64,000 nucleotides of DNA from Strigamia acuminata (lineage: Eukaryota > Arthropoda > Chilopoda > Geophilomorpha > Linotaeniidae): positions 33,444,427-33,508,426 of the forward strand of contig OX442315.1 in assembly GCA_949358305.1 (NCBI GenBank), in the 5' to 3' direction. Each line of letters starts with the position of its first letter. Within the stretch, counting starts at the first letter, position 1. Below are positions 25,904 to 38,758 of this stretch, one piece after another. A program made the position numbers and the translations under genes. A model generated the notes under the pieces. It ran no database searches. It was not told where the DNA came from and saw only the letters and a program-made list of their open reading frames with translations.

Positions 25904-28900
25904 TTAATTCCCGGCGATAACTGTAGTGCTTGTTGTTGTCGGCGTGGTCGACACGGCGGTTGTGACTGATGGAGGTTTGGTGGGTATGACAACAGGCGGC
26001 GGCGAAGTATAATAGACATTGGAAGCACCGTGCTCCTTAAAGTATTCTCCTCCTTTCTCATCGTACTCGGCTCGACTAATAGAAAACTTGCTAATATTTT
26101 CACCATCCAATGCCCAATTACGAGCTCCATTCCACGCATCTAGCACCGGATCCCCTAAAAAAAAAATCGGTTTCCATTTATTGACACAAAAAGTATATTT
26201 TCTCGAATTAATATTTTCATTGAAGCCAATTGAAAGCCATTAAAATTTAACGAACGAACCAAACATTGGTTTTACGCCAAGATTCGATTCCCGATTCGAT
26301 CATTCTATTCCTCCGGCGCAGCAACAATTTATTTCAATTATTCCTTAATCCTCCTTTCCAAAACCAGGATTTAGTATTGGCAGGAGCCGACCATTTGTTT
26401 TTGTTTTCAACAAACATCAAAATGGAGTGGGGATTTGAAAACTGTAAAACCAGCACTGGGCTGAGTCTTCCTGTCCACTTCTCACACCTCACCATCATTT
26501 TTCAACGCGTGCACATTGAATTCAAACCCCCTGATCAATCCAAATTACACCCGGGTTCCATCTCTACTCCTCAAATCCCTTTTCCTAATCAATGATGGAT
26601 GGTACGACCAAGCAACAACTAGCCTGTTACAGCCATTGAATGCCGCTGTCTCTACTTATATGCTTTTTGCGATGTTTCGACAACACTGCGAATGAACCTA
26701 AAGTGCGTCCAAAAAGTCTGTGGAATGACGAAAAATTTGAAAAAAATTAACTTCTAATATTTTGATTTAATTTTCCTTTTAGGATTATTAAATATACCAC
26801 TCAAATAATGTCGGATTAAATTTTCAGACTAATTCAATAATATTTATTTAAAATATCAACAATAAATGTACGTTAAAATGGGCCTAGTGTTTGTCTAATT
26901 TAAAGAAAAATTAAAATAAAAAAATAAAAACTTGTTGGTTTAAACGAGATAAAACAAACAGTTGTGGTTGGAAAACGCCAATCTAAATCCTATTTTTATA
27001 TTATTCATTCTAGTCCCAAGCCCATTTATTCCAACATATTCCGTTTTCATATCTGCTTTCTATCACTTTAATGACTTTTTATGGCGGTGAAAATTCCTCC
27101 TGGCTTTACTGATTTTTCCTTCCCTCCCCCTTCGTTTTTTTTTTTTTTCTTTTGGGGAGTTGCTAAATGGGAACACATTTGGGCCCGAGTGTGCTGAGGC
27201 AGCAGCAGCAAGTCTGATAAAGTTATGAGAATGTGACGATCATCGTGTTCACGCGCCGCCTTACCTGCCATGGTGACGCGGAATTCTGACTGGAATGGAC
27301 GAATGGCCAACAGCTCCCTCTCCAAACGGGCCTTAAAACCGGGGAAAAGGGCGCACCCCCCGGTTAGGAAAACATTCTGCAATGAAAACATAAAATATTA
27401 CTTCAAAGTGGTTTTAAAAAAGGAGAAATATCTGAGTAACTAACTAAGTGCAGGGTATACAGAACGTCACTCGACTTAATTAAAAGCACATGGAGGACAC
27501 TCTAATGTTGTTACACTGATTTCACATTAGGATGGAATGGTACCCCTCACTTTACCCAACCCCACATGACCCTTTTTGTGTATGATGGCCACGTACACTT
27601 ATCTCGAGATCAGGAAAATGAGAAAGGAAGGTAAATTGGCTCTTCCTTTTTACTTTTTTTAAAATAAATAAAATTAAACTTCATTTTATAGAAATATTCA
27701 ATATTATTACTTCTTTGAGTTTAAAAATGTTTCTAAATCAGTTTTTCCTAATAAAACTGAACAACTTTAGGTATTTTTATCAATTAATTGGTAGGTTTTT
27801 CCAAAAATTGGATTTTTCATAATTAAAATATTCTAAATCAGTTTTTCCAGTTTTCAATTCTTCAAAAACATTTTTTTTTGTAATAAAATTATTCCAAATA
27901 ATTTTTGCTATAAATAAAATTGATTTAAATCACTTTTTATAATAACATTTTTCTAACTCAATTTTTCTCATAATAAACTTTTCTAAATCAGTTTTTTTTC
28001 TCCATAAAAATTTTCAAAATAATTTATTTTATAATAAAATTTTTTCAAATAATTTTTTTTCCCATAAAATTTTTTCCAAATAATTTATTTTATAATAAAA
28101 TTTTTCCAAATAATTTTTTTTTAATAATAAAACTTTTCTAAATTTTGTTTCGTGAAAAAACTCACAAAAATCTCTCCACAAAAAGCACAAAATAAAAATA
28201 AAAATCGAAATGTAAATGTTCCACTTCAACTTGTGTTTCTAATTACTTGGGCCCATCTGGTGAAGTTAAGGTTAAGTAAAAGCCCAACACACTTTACGCT
28301 TTTCACTCATGCGCCTTCCTTAAGCCATAAATGAATGACAAACATATCCACTGTGCTCGTTATCTCTCCTAATTCGCTCCTTTTTTTCAACCACTTGCTG
28401 CAAACATTTTTAAATCTTGACAATTTTTTTTCTCCTTTGATATGTAGTGACAAGAATGAGTTTCATTAAAAACTTGTCAAAAAAATAATAAGACACGACC
28501 TGCCAATTAAAAACAGCATCAGATTTCCTAAAAACAACATAAATTATATATTTAAAAAATAAAATAAAAATTTATTTCAACTTTTGTTGCTTGATTTGCC
28601 TTTATATTTAAAAAAAAAACTTGTGGTTTCAACAGTTGTTCGGTACTTTGGAATGCCATTAATCATCTGGTAATTAATTAAATGTCATAAATTCCATTAC
28701 GTTTTCAAATATTTCTCCAAATTACTTCCAATTAAAGTTATGGAATTCGAAGCAGCAAAATATGTGAGGAATGGCTGCAGATTGAACGCAAGTTAAATAG
28801 AAGAAAATGACCCACGGGGTTAAACCTTTCATTTCACGGACAGACCCACCTTCGCCTAATCAACTTATTTATTAGCTCGATCGACAAACGGAAAGTTGTA

Positions 28901-31695
28901 ACGATTTCCAGTAAAAATTTAATTTTTTTACGTTTTTACGTGATAAATTATTATTATTTTTGTTATTTACCTGCACCATTTTCTTTTGTTGTTCTTGCGA
29001 GTATTTGGCCAGAATGTATCCCAGTGATTCGACAATTCCCGCTTGTTCTATTCCCATCATAGATGGTTGAAAAAGGAGTTCAGGAACTCTAAAACGAAAC
29101 AAAAAATAATTAAAAATATTTTTATAAAAAAATAATCATTAAAAAAAAATATAAATCACCTGACACGTTCAATTCCCAAATGCAATTGATAATACTCGGC
29201 TAAATTAAACGTGAAATTCGGTTCTTGAGAATTCTCCATCTCTCTGCAAATTTAAAAGATAAAAAAAAACAAAACAATAAATTTATTATCTTAAAATAAA
29301 AATAAAAACATTACGAGCATACTTCTGAAATTCGAGATCATGTTCTCTTAAAATTTGTTCCATTTCCTGCAATTTTTCTTGCTCTTCCTCCGAATCCGTA
29401 TCACCGCCGTCACGATTCTATTTAACAACAATTCAAACTTTAAAAAACTTTTATCTTTAAATCGGATAAAACCACTCACTATTGTTTTATACACCTGCCA
29501 ATCATCATCATTTTGACCAAAATTATCTTCTTTCTTTTCTAAATTTAAAACAATTTTTTAAAAATTTAAAAATTTAAAATATTAAAAATTAATATTATCA
29601 TTATTACTATCAGCAGCCAATTGCGAGATTAATTTCATTCGTTCTTGCGACGCCAACGTGCGTCTTTTCGCCATGTCAGATTTTCTTTGTCGACGTTGCG
29701 TTCTTGCTTCAATCAGTTCTTGCCGTTTCTGTTTAACCGAAGCTATCCAACTGCTCAAATCTCCATATTTATTTGCATCGAATTCCACCAAAAATCTCTT
29801 AGGCTTAGGTTCCTAAAACATAAAATCCTCGAATTATTTAATCACTTTCTTTCCTAATTAACACACCTGAGATGAATCATCATCCTTCGTAACCGAAGTC
29901 ATGAACATTTTATCCTTAGTTCGTTGTATTCGAGTGTTCAATTGACCAATACCAATTACTAATTCCGCATTCGTTGAATAACCAACTTCTTCCAATGCTT
30001 TCTACCACCAAAATAAACAAAATAATCCACACATTCATTCAATAATCGTTATTTCAACTCGAAAAGACATTGAAACCGACGTAATTTTCAAGAATTTAGT
30101 TAAATTTAGTTAAATTATAATCTTGAAGTTCAAATTCATGTCTTTTCACACCAAAAAAATACAATAAATTAATTGAAAATACATTAAATGCATCTTCATC
30201 TTCATCTTCTAATAACTCTTGAATAATCAAAAGTTGTTGCAACTTTTCTTCATCAGCTTGCAACTTGAAATATAAAAAAAATCAAAATATCATTAATTAA
30301 ATCTAAATAAATCTACAAAACAAATACTTACTCTTTCTTCTCGACGTTTTGCATTCATCTCCTGTAACCGGCGTACTTGTTGAAGCTTACGTTCCTTCTG
30401 TGCTTCTACATTCGAAGTATTTGCAGTTAACTTTACGACACAAAATTGATAAGTTATTATTAATAAACAGATTAAACATCATCCACTTCTTACCGGCGTG
30501 TACGGCAACTGAATAGAGTGACCGTTTTTGGCAAAATATCCGTCGTAATCATCCCTCCACGCTCTCAATGTCTCTTCATAGTCATGGGCAATGTGTGTGT
30601 GATTGTGAACCAATTCCTAACAACCAAAAATTCAATTCAACGAATTCGGAACACTTTGCAACGAAAATACAAACCTCAGCTCTGCTCAAAGTGATCGCGG
30701 TAAAATGCGAGGGATATTTAAGCTGCAGCAAACGATGCATAAAACTCGTCACATGATTTCCGCCGATATTTATCCGTTTGGTTCGCGATAAGTCCATTTT
30801 TCCGCCCAAAATTGGCAATAAATGTATCGTATGATAACCGCAGGACACGATAAGTGCGTTATCGCCTAGAAATTTGGAATTAATCAATTAATTTCAATTC
30901 TTAAATCATGTTTCTCTTTCAAACCTTTATTCCCCGGATTGTTCAGATGGTAACTGAAAAGGGAATCAATTCCATACGCAACCGATGGAACGTGGTAACA
31001 CTCGAATAGTAGCTCCGACATCACTAAAATTAATAAATCTCAATGAAATTCTTCCATTTCAAGTTTCAACATCGATATTCACATTGTCGTGAGTAATTCG
31101 GGTTGGCGATAGCTTCGGTGAGAACAATTGGATGGTCAACACAGCCGTGGGAATTAATTCCCAAATGATTGAATACGTAATCGAAAATTTGCTCCTTGGA
31201 AATGAAAAAAATGAAAAAAAGTTATTAAATATTTTATTTTTTTTAATTCTTGAATTTCTACCTGGACATCATACTGCGTTACCACATTTCTATCAAATTG
31301 TGTTTTTAATAGCCATCGAACAACTTCAATATTACTGATGTCGTTGCCAATTTGAGCTTCGCAGTCCTACAGATTTATTTATTAGAATTTTATTGCGCCC
31401 TGGTGTGAATTGACGTTAACAAATGAGCACCTTTTTTCCTCGTTGTTTTGCCATCACACTTTTGAATATTAATTTAGGTTTGTCTTCAGCTGCCCATCCT
31501 GCACGACAATGATGCGATCCTAGAAAACAATTTCATATAAAATTAAACCGATTTTTTGATTTTTTAAGGTGCTCATTGCTCACCATTATCAATTATTAGC
31601 GGTGACTTGAGTTTATCCGAATATGGATAAATTGGATCCGCAGTTGGACGAATATCCTTCAAGGAAAAAAGTTCATTGTCCATGGCGCACATCAT
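25904..31695 (-). CDS. ACTR5: Actin-related protein 5, INO80 complex subunit (complete)
   Basis: Nuclear actin-fold protein of the INO80 chromatin remodeller. Seventeen exons on the minus strand: 31695-31584, 31519-31431, 31366-31262, 31194-31083, 31023-30925, 30865-30675, 30616-30494, 30430-30332, 30263-30183, 30001-29867, 29812-29608, 29538-29480, 29417-29323, 29243-29160, 29088-28971, 27376-27265 and 26154-25904. They total exactly 690 codons including the stop, against about 607 residues in human ARP5. Diagnostic blocks: [16 protein letters not shown] near the N-terminus, [32 protein letters not shown], then the long charged, coiled insertion typical of ARP5 (exons 8-13, with a Glu/Asp-rich stretch), and the actin C-terminal lobe ([31 protein letters not shown]). 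The tail is an unusual Pro/Thr-rich extension. Three in-frame ATGs (31695, 31692, 31683) are possible starts. It shares a 322-bp upstream interval with a divergent gene. Confidence 0.95.
27720..28145. repeat. Degenerate AT-rich tandem repeat in an ARP5 intron
   Basis: About a dozen imperfect units of roughly 30-35 bp built on TTTTCCAAATAATTT and TTATAATAAAA fill this part of the intron between the last three ARP5 exons. The intron is the longest of the gene. The array has no protein or RNA character. Confidence 0.6.
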
Positions 31696-32017
31696 TAAAA
31701 AAAACGAAGTAAAAACAACGGCTGATTCAGACCACTGTGGGCGCGGCCATCTTTAGAAACCGGTCGAAATAAAACCCGACACTACAAAAATAATTATTTT
31801 AGTAGAAACTAAATTACATTTTTATAACTTTATAATCCTGTACAATAGGCAAAAATAATGCTTTTTAAAAATTTTTATCACGTTGAAATGCTAAACAATG
31901 CTTTCCAGTTTTATTTACTTTCCTGAAAATGGCAAATAATTACACATTACGTCTATAGGTGGCAGCACGGCATTCGAAATTCTTGAATTGTTTGTTTTTC
32001 AAAATCTGAAGAGTTAA
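31696..32017. promoter_or_regulatory. Bidirectional promoter interval, ARP5 / endonuclease G-like 2
   Basis: 322 bp separate the first ATG of ARP5 (minus) from the ATG of the second endonuclease G-like gene (plus). Both promoters must lie in or overlap this interval. No clear TATA box or other named motif was recognised, so the assignment rests on gene arrangement alone. Confidence 0.55.
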
Positions 32018-33159
32018 ATGACACAGTTTCGTATTTTGTGCAGTCTCGCTGCAGGAATAGCATCCATATATTATTCCCCAATCGAGAAATGGCGCGCAAA
32101 TTTCTTCAAACTCCATGCCGAAATACCAGAAGACCTTCAAAACACCCACTTACGTAACCCGAAACGCGTCGAAGAACTCACACGATTCGGAATGCCTAAA
32201 CGAGATACTTTTCTAAAGTTTAGGGATTTCGAAATATCCTACGACAACCGAACCCGCGTAGCGAACTGGGTCGTGGAACACTTAAACGCCAACGTAAACA
32301 AATTTACATTTATTTCCAAACAAATTCCTGAAGACGGTTTCATTCGCGATCATCGAGCGAAATACACTTCCATTCCATTCGACTACTTTCAAAGCGGATT
32401 CATCAAATGCCACTTGGCCGACAAGCAAAATCATACCGACTGTTTGGAGAACTTACAAGACACTTTCGTCTCAACCACCCTTGCACCACAGGTCAATTCA
32501 TTCATACGTTGGGTTTCTCTAAAAGGTGAGCGACGGATTAATTGATCGATTTATATTCATTTTCAGACTGAGGTTCTTAATTGTGGTGTTTGGACTGATT
32601 TGGAATCCTACGCAAGACGTATGATATGGAATTACAATGACGTCTATATATTTACTGGTCCATTGTATTTTTCCGAGTAAAAAGACAAGTGTAGTCCAAT
32701 CCTGGCAAATAATTAATTTGGGTTTTTGTTTAGTGATAAACAGATGAAGTATCAAGTTATTGGAATGAATAACGTCGCTGTTCCAACTCATTTTTTTAAA
32801 GTGATAATTGGTGTCGCCGCTTGCGATTTACATCTTGTGGTAGGCTGTTACATAATACCGAATGAAGAAATTCCAGATGATGTACCCTTGAGTGATTTCC
32901 GTGTGCCGTGGTCGGATGTGCAAGAAATGTCGGGCCTTACTTTTCTAACTAGCAGTGACAGGCCGCACGTTGAAGATCTGCCAGACATCAAGAATTTCCG
33001 GCAGGTGAAGAAATTTTACCACGACAAGGCACAGAGCAGGGTAATGAAAGAAAAGAGAGAGTAAATGAATTTTACCATGTTTTTTCACTTTGTTTTATTT
33101 CTTTTTAGCGCTCGGTTTGTCCTGCTTGGACGTGCAAGAAAGAAAAAACTTTTCATTAA
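32018..33159 (+). CDS. Endonuclease G-like protein with altered active site (paralogue 2)
   Basis: Exons 32018-32491, 32567-32676, 32734-33040 and 33109-33159 give 313 residues. The layout matches paralogue 1: hydrophobic N-terminal anchor (LCSLAAGIASIYY), FGMPKRD, ISYDNR, WVVEHL, VYIFTGPLY and NNVAVPTHFFKVIIG. The family motif DRGH reads IKCH here. The histidine is kept, but the neighbouring Asp, Arg and Gly are lost; the metal-site Asn in VLNCGVW appears retained. It may therefore be weakly active or inactive; the sequence alone cannot decide. An insertion of about 20 residues after the anchor is absent from paralogue 1. The second intron is phase 2 and the others phase 0, identical to paralogue 1, so the pair arose by DNA duplication, not retroposition. 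AATAAA overlaps the stop codon. Confidence 0.87.
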
Positions 33160-33163
33160 TAAA

Positions 33164-34387
33164 GATCTTTATGAAAATGCTGATTATTTGTTCTGTGTGT
33201 AATGGCAGCGATTATTTTTTATTTAACAATTTGCATTATTACGCACTGCATATGTATGTTCCAACGTAATTTACTACTCCAATGCCAACCTAACCATTCA
33301 AAATTTAAGAGTTAATTTGAAATTTTAATGTCGTATTTTCTGTGGGGCACAGGCTAATTTTTTGAGGGTCCCCAGAATAATGCGCCTGTCTTGTCGCCTA
33401 GAAGAGTCTATTCTAGCCAAGACCTAACTGCCAAATTCAAATGATTTCAGCAGTTTGTGTGCTTATGGATAAATGGCTGATAAATAAGCTGCTGACTACA
33501 GTGGAATGTAATGAACATGAGCCTTCACGTTCAACACAACCAAAATGCAGAAAAGTAGTTAAAAATATGATTCTGTCTACTTGACAATTGGTTTTTCATA
33601 GAATGAAGATGAAGACAATCCCTTGTAGGCACCTCACCAAGAATTAAAGATGACTATTCAAAACTTTTTGAACTTGATTTACATTATTCCAAACTTTTTA
33701 AACACTAGTGTTGTATTTAAAAGCAGATTACTAGAAAACTATGTATCCTACAGGAGTATATTTTTGCTCAATCTTGAGCTAAATTATGGGAATATTTTCA
33801 TTTATATTAGTGAGAGCTTCCCAGCAATGCCAAAACGCCTTCAAACAGTGACTTGCTCTTAAAATTAAAAAATTTGGATTATTTTAAACCTTTTGTACTG
33901 ATAGTAGTTCATTTTTGAAAAATTTAATGATGAAGTGGGGCGTGGAAGATCGCCTTTTTTAAAAATGGGTCGCAATGCTAAAATGTTTGAGAAGCCCTGT
34001 CATAAATAATACGATGAAACACCATGAGTCGATGACTCTTCTGCTCAAAGGTGAAGTATTTTTATCTTCTTTTAGGTCATATTGAGTGTTTAAAATTAAG
34101 GCTTATTATTTTTAAGACAAAAAAAACATATTTTGTCTTCGTTATAATTAATAATTTTTTATTTTTGACTATTTCTTTACAGTATTAATTACTAATTACT
34201 GGAATTATAAAATAAGTGCATTTATTTTTATTATTGCTTGTAAATTCTAATGTAAACTTCGTTATCGAGTTGTTTTTTTTTATTTTATGTGGTTTTATCA
34301 ATTCGCTCGAATTACATATTTTCCGAAATGTTGATTTCCACGAAAAGTTTAATTGCATAGTTTGTGAAAATCGACTGGAGGCGCAAG
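33164..34387. other. Intergenic region before the complement-like cluster
   Basis: AT-rich, with no gene recognised. The stretch at about 34020-34110 (ACACCATGAGTC..., TTAGGTCATATTGAGTGTTT) recurs downstream of copy 1 near 39160 and between copies 2 and 3 near 46890-46940, marking the edges of the duplicated units. Confidence 0.65.
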
Positions 34388-37300
34388 ATGAGGTTTTTAT
34401 TCTATGCAATTCTCTTTATTTTCTTTATTAATTGTCAACAGGCCGAAGCAGGTAAATAATTATTCCATAAAATAAGTCAATTATTTTATTTTATTTTATA
34501 ACACTTTCTGTAAATAGAATGCAAAAAACCATGGCCTTCGCCAAACGTGATTGTCACTTACCCTGCTGGACAAGCAAACAAAAGAATGTTGGCGGAGAAT
34601 ACAATGCTGATTTTTAATTGCGATTTTGGCTATGAACCAACTATCAATGGCGGAGACTCTTTCGTTATTTGCTTAGATAACAGGTGGAAAGTACTTCTGG
34701 AAGATAGGTCCAGATTGGCAATACCTTTTCGTTGTTCGAGTAAATAGAATTGGTTCAAAATTTAATTCACATTCTTACATATATAATTTTTATTTACAGA
34801 AAAGCCGTGTCCTGTGGTGAAACCTAAAAATGGCAATGCTATTCTTACAAAAAACGATAGCATTGAATATTCTTGTGAATTTGGTTTTAGTTTACAAGGC
34901 CCTAGTGTTTCTTTATGTAAACTGGACAGTAAAGGCGCATATTATGTATCTAGTAAACCCCCTGAATGTATAGGTCAGAAACTAATGAATTAGTATTAAA
35001 TTTATACATTGTAATTTTTTCTATTTTGTTTTGGTAAACATTCAGAACGTCCTCAATGCACGAAACCAGACATTGCCAATTTAATATACGGAAAGAAATG
35101 CTGTTTAAATAACGAGGTTTATACCTTTTCTTGTTCAAAACATTTCCGTTTAATCGGTGAAGATAACTTAAGATGCGATAATTATGGCGATTGGAATGGA
35201 ACGTTGCCTTACTGCCAACGTAAGTTCATAGGAAATTAAAAGAAAAAAAATCGTTATCGTAATTTTTTTCGTCGTAAAGGTATTCCACAATGCCAGGATC
35301 CAGGTGTAGTTGCTTTTAGCCAAAGAAGAACCAATGGGACGCATTTTTATGAAGGATCAGTCATTGAATACGTTTGTGATGAAGGTTACGAAGTATCGGA
35401 CCGAGAGGCGGGAAACGGAATAGTTTGTCTCGGGAATACTCGTTGGAATGCGTCAAAGCCTACTTGCAAACGTACACTTTCTTTAATTGCTCTATGATTT
35501 TGGTTAACTAGGTACTTTTAAATTTTTATTACGTTTCAGCTATTGGTGTTGCGTTGTGTAAATCTCCTCCATCTGACAATAATTTGGTGATTGATTCGAG
35601 TGAACGCCAGCATCCTGATATATTTCTTGCTGGAGATCAAGTGGATTTTGATTGTCAAAAATACTACAAGAGCGATGACAATAGTTTTTCTTTAGTCTGT
35701 AAGGACGATGGGGATTGGGATGTCGACTTACCGAAATGTTTTCGTAAGCGATAAATTTAAAATCTGTTAAACAAGGTACACACATTGCTTTTTACTTTCG
35801 GCAGCTACTGATTCTTGCACTAGGCCGAGGAAACCCAAAAATGGAAAAGTCATAGAAATTGAGAATAACATCATTACTAGTTTTGCCGTAGGATCTCAGA
35901 TTAATTTTCAATGTGATAAAGGATTCTTTATGCCAGTACGTCTAAAACCGTGAGAAAGCTTCGCGGCAGTAGCACTATAAATTGTATTTTATTTCATTAG
36001 AATGGATTGTATTTCACTACGTGCATTGGCGATGTTTGGGAACATGAAATACCAGATTGCTTTCGTAAGCTGTAATTTGCTAACGATCGATTTTTAGCCT
36101 AACGGTAAATCTTTAAAGCTATTACGTGTGCCGATCCTGGAATTCCGCTCCACGGTAATCGAAACGGAGACGAATTTACAGTTGGAAAAGAGGTATCTTT
36201 TAGCTGTATGGCTGGATTCCAATTAATCGGTACAACTGTTCGGATATGCTTGGAAAATGGACGTTGGAGTGGAGTAACCACAGTTTGCGATGCAGGAGGT
36301 AATGTGAACATAAATTATTTTATTTTTTAAATTTTTTTTAAAATTTGATTCACAGATACTGATTGCCCTAATCCTGGAATTCCTGTCAATAGTAACAGAA
36401 AAGGGGATGGTTTTAATATTGGAGATTTTGTTATTTATTCTTGCATACCTGGTAGCGTAATGTTTGGAATCCTAACAGAACGTGTCTAGAAAGTGGAGTT
36501 TGGTCAGGAAAGGAAATCCAGTGCTATGGTTTATAAAAAGAACATCTTGTATTGAAAAAAGAATTACCTACGTACTTGTATAGGCAGAAATGAATACAGC
36601 GATTACGAAGAAGTTGCTGCTTTCCTGGATAAAACAATGACAATAGTTTCTCGAATAGCCATGGAGTGGGCGAGACAATTGTTCTCGCCCCGTTTACCTT
36701 ATGAACCAGTAGTGAATGGAGGGGTAAATTTATTATTTCTTTTGGATGTCTCTGGTCGCATTAGTGAATTGCAATTTAATAAATCTAAACAGTTTATAAA
36801 AATGGTTATCCGAAAGTTACCGGTATGTCAGTGGTTTCTACATCATATTTTCAATTATATAACACTCTACTATGTGTGTTTAATAGGTTGGAATTTCCTC
36901 TTACGGTGTCCGTGCCGTGGTAATAAGTTTCAGCTCTGAAGCAAATGACATCTTTAGTTTAAACGTCAGGAATGTTACACTTGCTCTTGACTACATAGAT
37001 TCAATTTAGCATGATGGTAAACCATAATAAATAATAATTGACTATATATATTAATTTAACTATTGTTTTGTTTAAAGGAAAAGGAACAAATATACAGAAA
37101 GCTTATGTAAGAGCTGGTAGCGCAATTGTAGCCGGAACACGGGGGGATAGGAAAAGTGCCAAATCGATTATGTTCTTAATGAGCGATGGAATGATCACGG
37201 AAGGAGGAATCCCGACAGACATGGCTACAACATTGGCTAGACGTTACAGCAGTGAAATCTATGCCATCGCTGTTGGCAAAAAAAACGATAAAAAAATACT

Positions 37301-38751
37301 GACTAAAATTTCTAAAGAGGTTTTTATGTTTGAAAACCACAACAAATTATTGGAAATTGTTGAGAGTGCAATTGGAACTCCCATTGGTACGCGCGTGAAG
37401 TTGAACTGAAAATTGCTCGACCATTTAAATGATTTTTTTTAGACTATTCTCCTTGCGGAATGGAGCAAGCCCTGTACAATGTGGACTCAGCTTTGCCGGC
37501 TTATGCAAAATTAACTAGAAAATCATCCGCGATGTTTGCAAAAATTGCTGGCGAACGAAAAGTGGTTGAATCTTGGCCGTGGATGGCTACATTTGTACTT
37601 CATCCACCTAAAAAGGTGAATAAAAGAGTAAATCGGTGTTATAATTTTACACGTTAACTTGTAGGTTGTCTGTGGAGGTGTCATTATACACAGACAATGG
37701 GTCTTATCAGCGGCACATTGCTTTAATGGTGATACTGATGCAGACCATAAGATAAAATCTAATCCAAGATACTGGCACTTATTTGTTGGTAAGAATTACG
37801 CTAAATTTTCAAAAAAGAACTGTAATGCGGTTAATGTCTTTTTCATTTCGACTTGAAAGGAAGAACCGACGTCTCGGTATCTCGATATCTCGATAGTGCA
37901 ATGCGATATCGCATACGCACTATCATTTCTCATCCATTGTACGATCCCGCAACATCAGATTACGACATTGCTTTGGTGAAAATTACACATCCTTTAATGT
38001 ACGATTATTTTATTCGCCCTATTTGCTTACCACCCACATACGAAGGTAATTACTGCAACGATAATTTGTATTGCTGCTTACAAAATACACAATTTTTGCT
38101 TTTAGAAATACAAAACAAAAAGCCACTGTATGTTCCGAAAGAAACAGCAACTGTTATTGGTTGGGGGTACGAAATACTCCAAACTGTGAATGAAACGAAG
38201 GAAAAGTCAGTCGATTATCTCAACGAAGCGGACGTTCCGCTTCAAACATCGCAAATTTGTCGCGAACCAGTTAACTACGTAGAATGCGAACACCGCGTGT
38301 GCGAACAACAACAGAGAATTGTATGGGGAGAAAAATAACTCGATGATAATAATTTGTTTTAATTTTTTCTTTTCTTTTCTAGCCAACAGAGAGAATGATT
38401 TGCGCTGGAACTGGGCTTGGTGGCTTAGATGCCTGCAAAGGGGACAGCGGAGGACCGTTAATGCAGGAAGCGTACAGCGAAGGGAAATACGGAAACACGA
38501 CCAGGTGGTTTTCGATCGGAGTTGTCAGTTGGGGCGTTGGATGTGGTCAGAAAGGCTTCTACGGCTATTATACTCATGTGGCTAGATTGCGACAATGGAT
38601 CAACGATGAAACTAAAGAGGAATTTGAGGAATTAAGATTTAAAGATAGAATAAGATCCGGGTTGCAAAGAAGAATGCGACCCACAAATTTACCCCTTTCC
38701 CTGAATGAATTTATTCAAATTTCTTCTCTTTTCTTTTTTGTATTTTGCTGA
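34388..38751 (+). pseudogene. Complement C2/factor B-like gene, copy 1 (two disabling lesions)
   Basis: Order: signal peptide (MRFLFYAILFIFFINC), eight CCP/sushi domains, a VWA domain (LLFLLDVSG ... MFLMSDG) and a trypsin-like protease (SAAHC, DYDIALVKI, CKGDSGGPL). This is the layout of C2/factor B, proteases of the complement C3 convertase, which have three CCPs in vertebrates. Exons: 34388-34451, 34518-34739, 34800-34973, 35046-35219, 35280-35471, 35540-35743, 35805-35935, 36001-36064, 36119-36298, 36356-36528, 36584-36822, 36887-37016, 37078-37386, 37443-37615, 37665-37788, 37860-38045, 38106-38320 and 38383-38751. The CCP8 exon is 173 nt against 174 in copy 3; the missing base near 36467 gives TAG at 36487. 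A second in-frame TAG sits at 37007-37009 in the VWA exon, where copy 3 has AAG. The protease half is otherwise open, its DACKGDSGG implies trypsin-like specificity, and AATAAA follows the stop. The protein is secreted if made. Confidence 0.85.
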
Positions 38752-38758
38752 AAATAAA

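Noticed and set aside
34388-38751. Limulus factor C-like clotting protease
   Set aside because: Factor C also combines CCP and trypsin domains but has LCCL and lectin modules and no VWA domain; the VWA before the protease points to C2/factor B.
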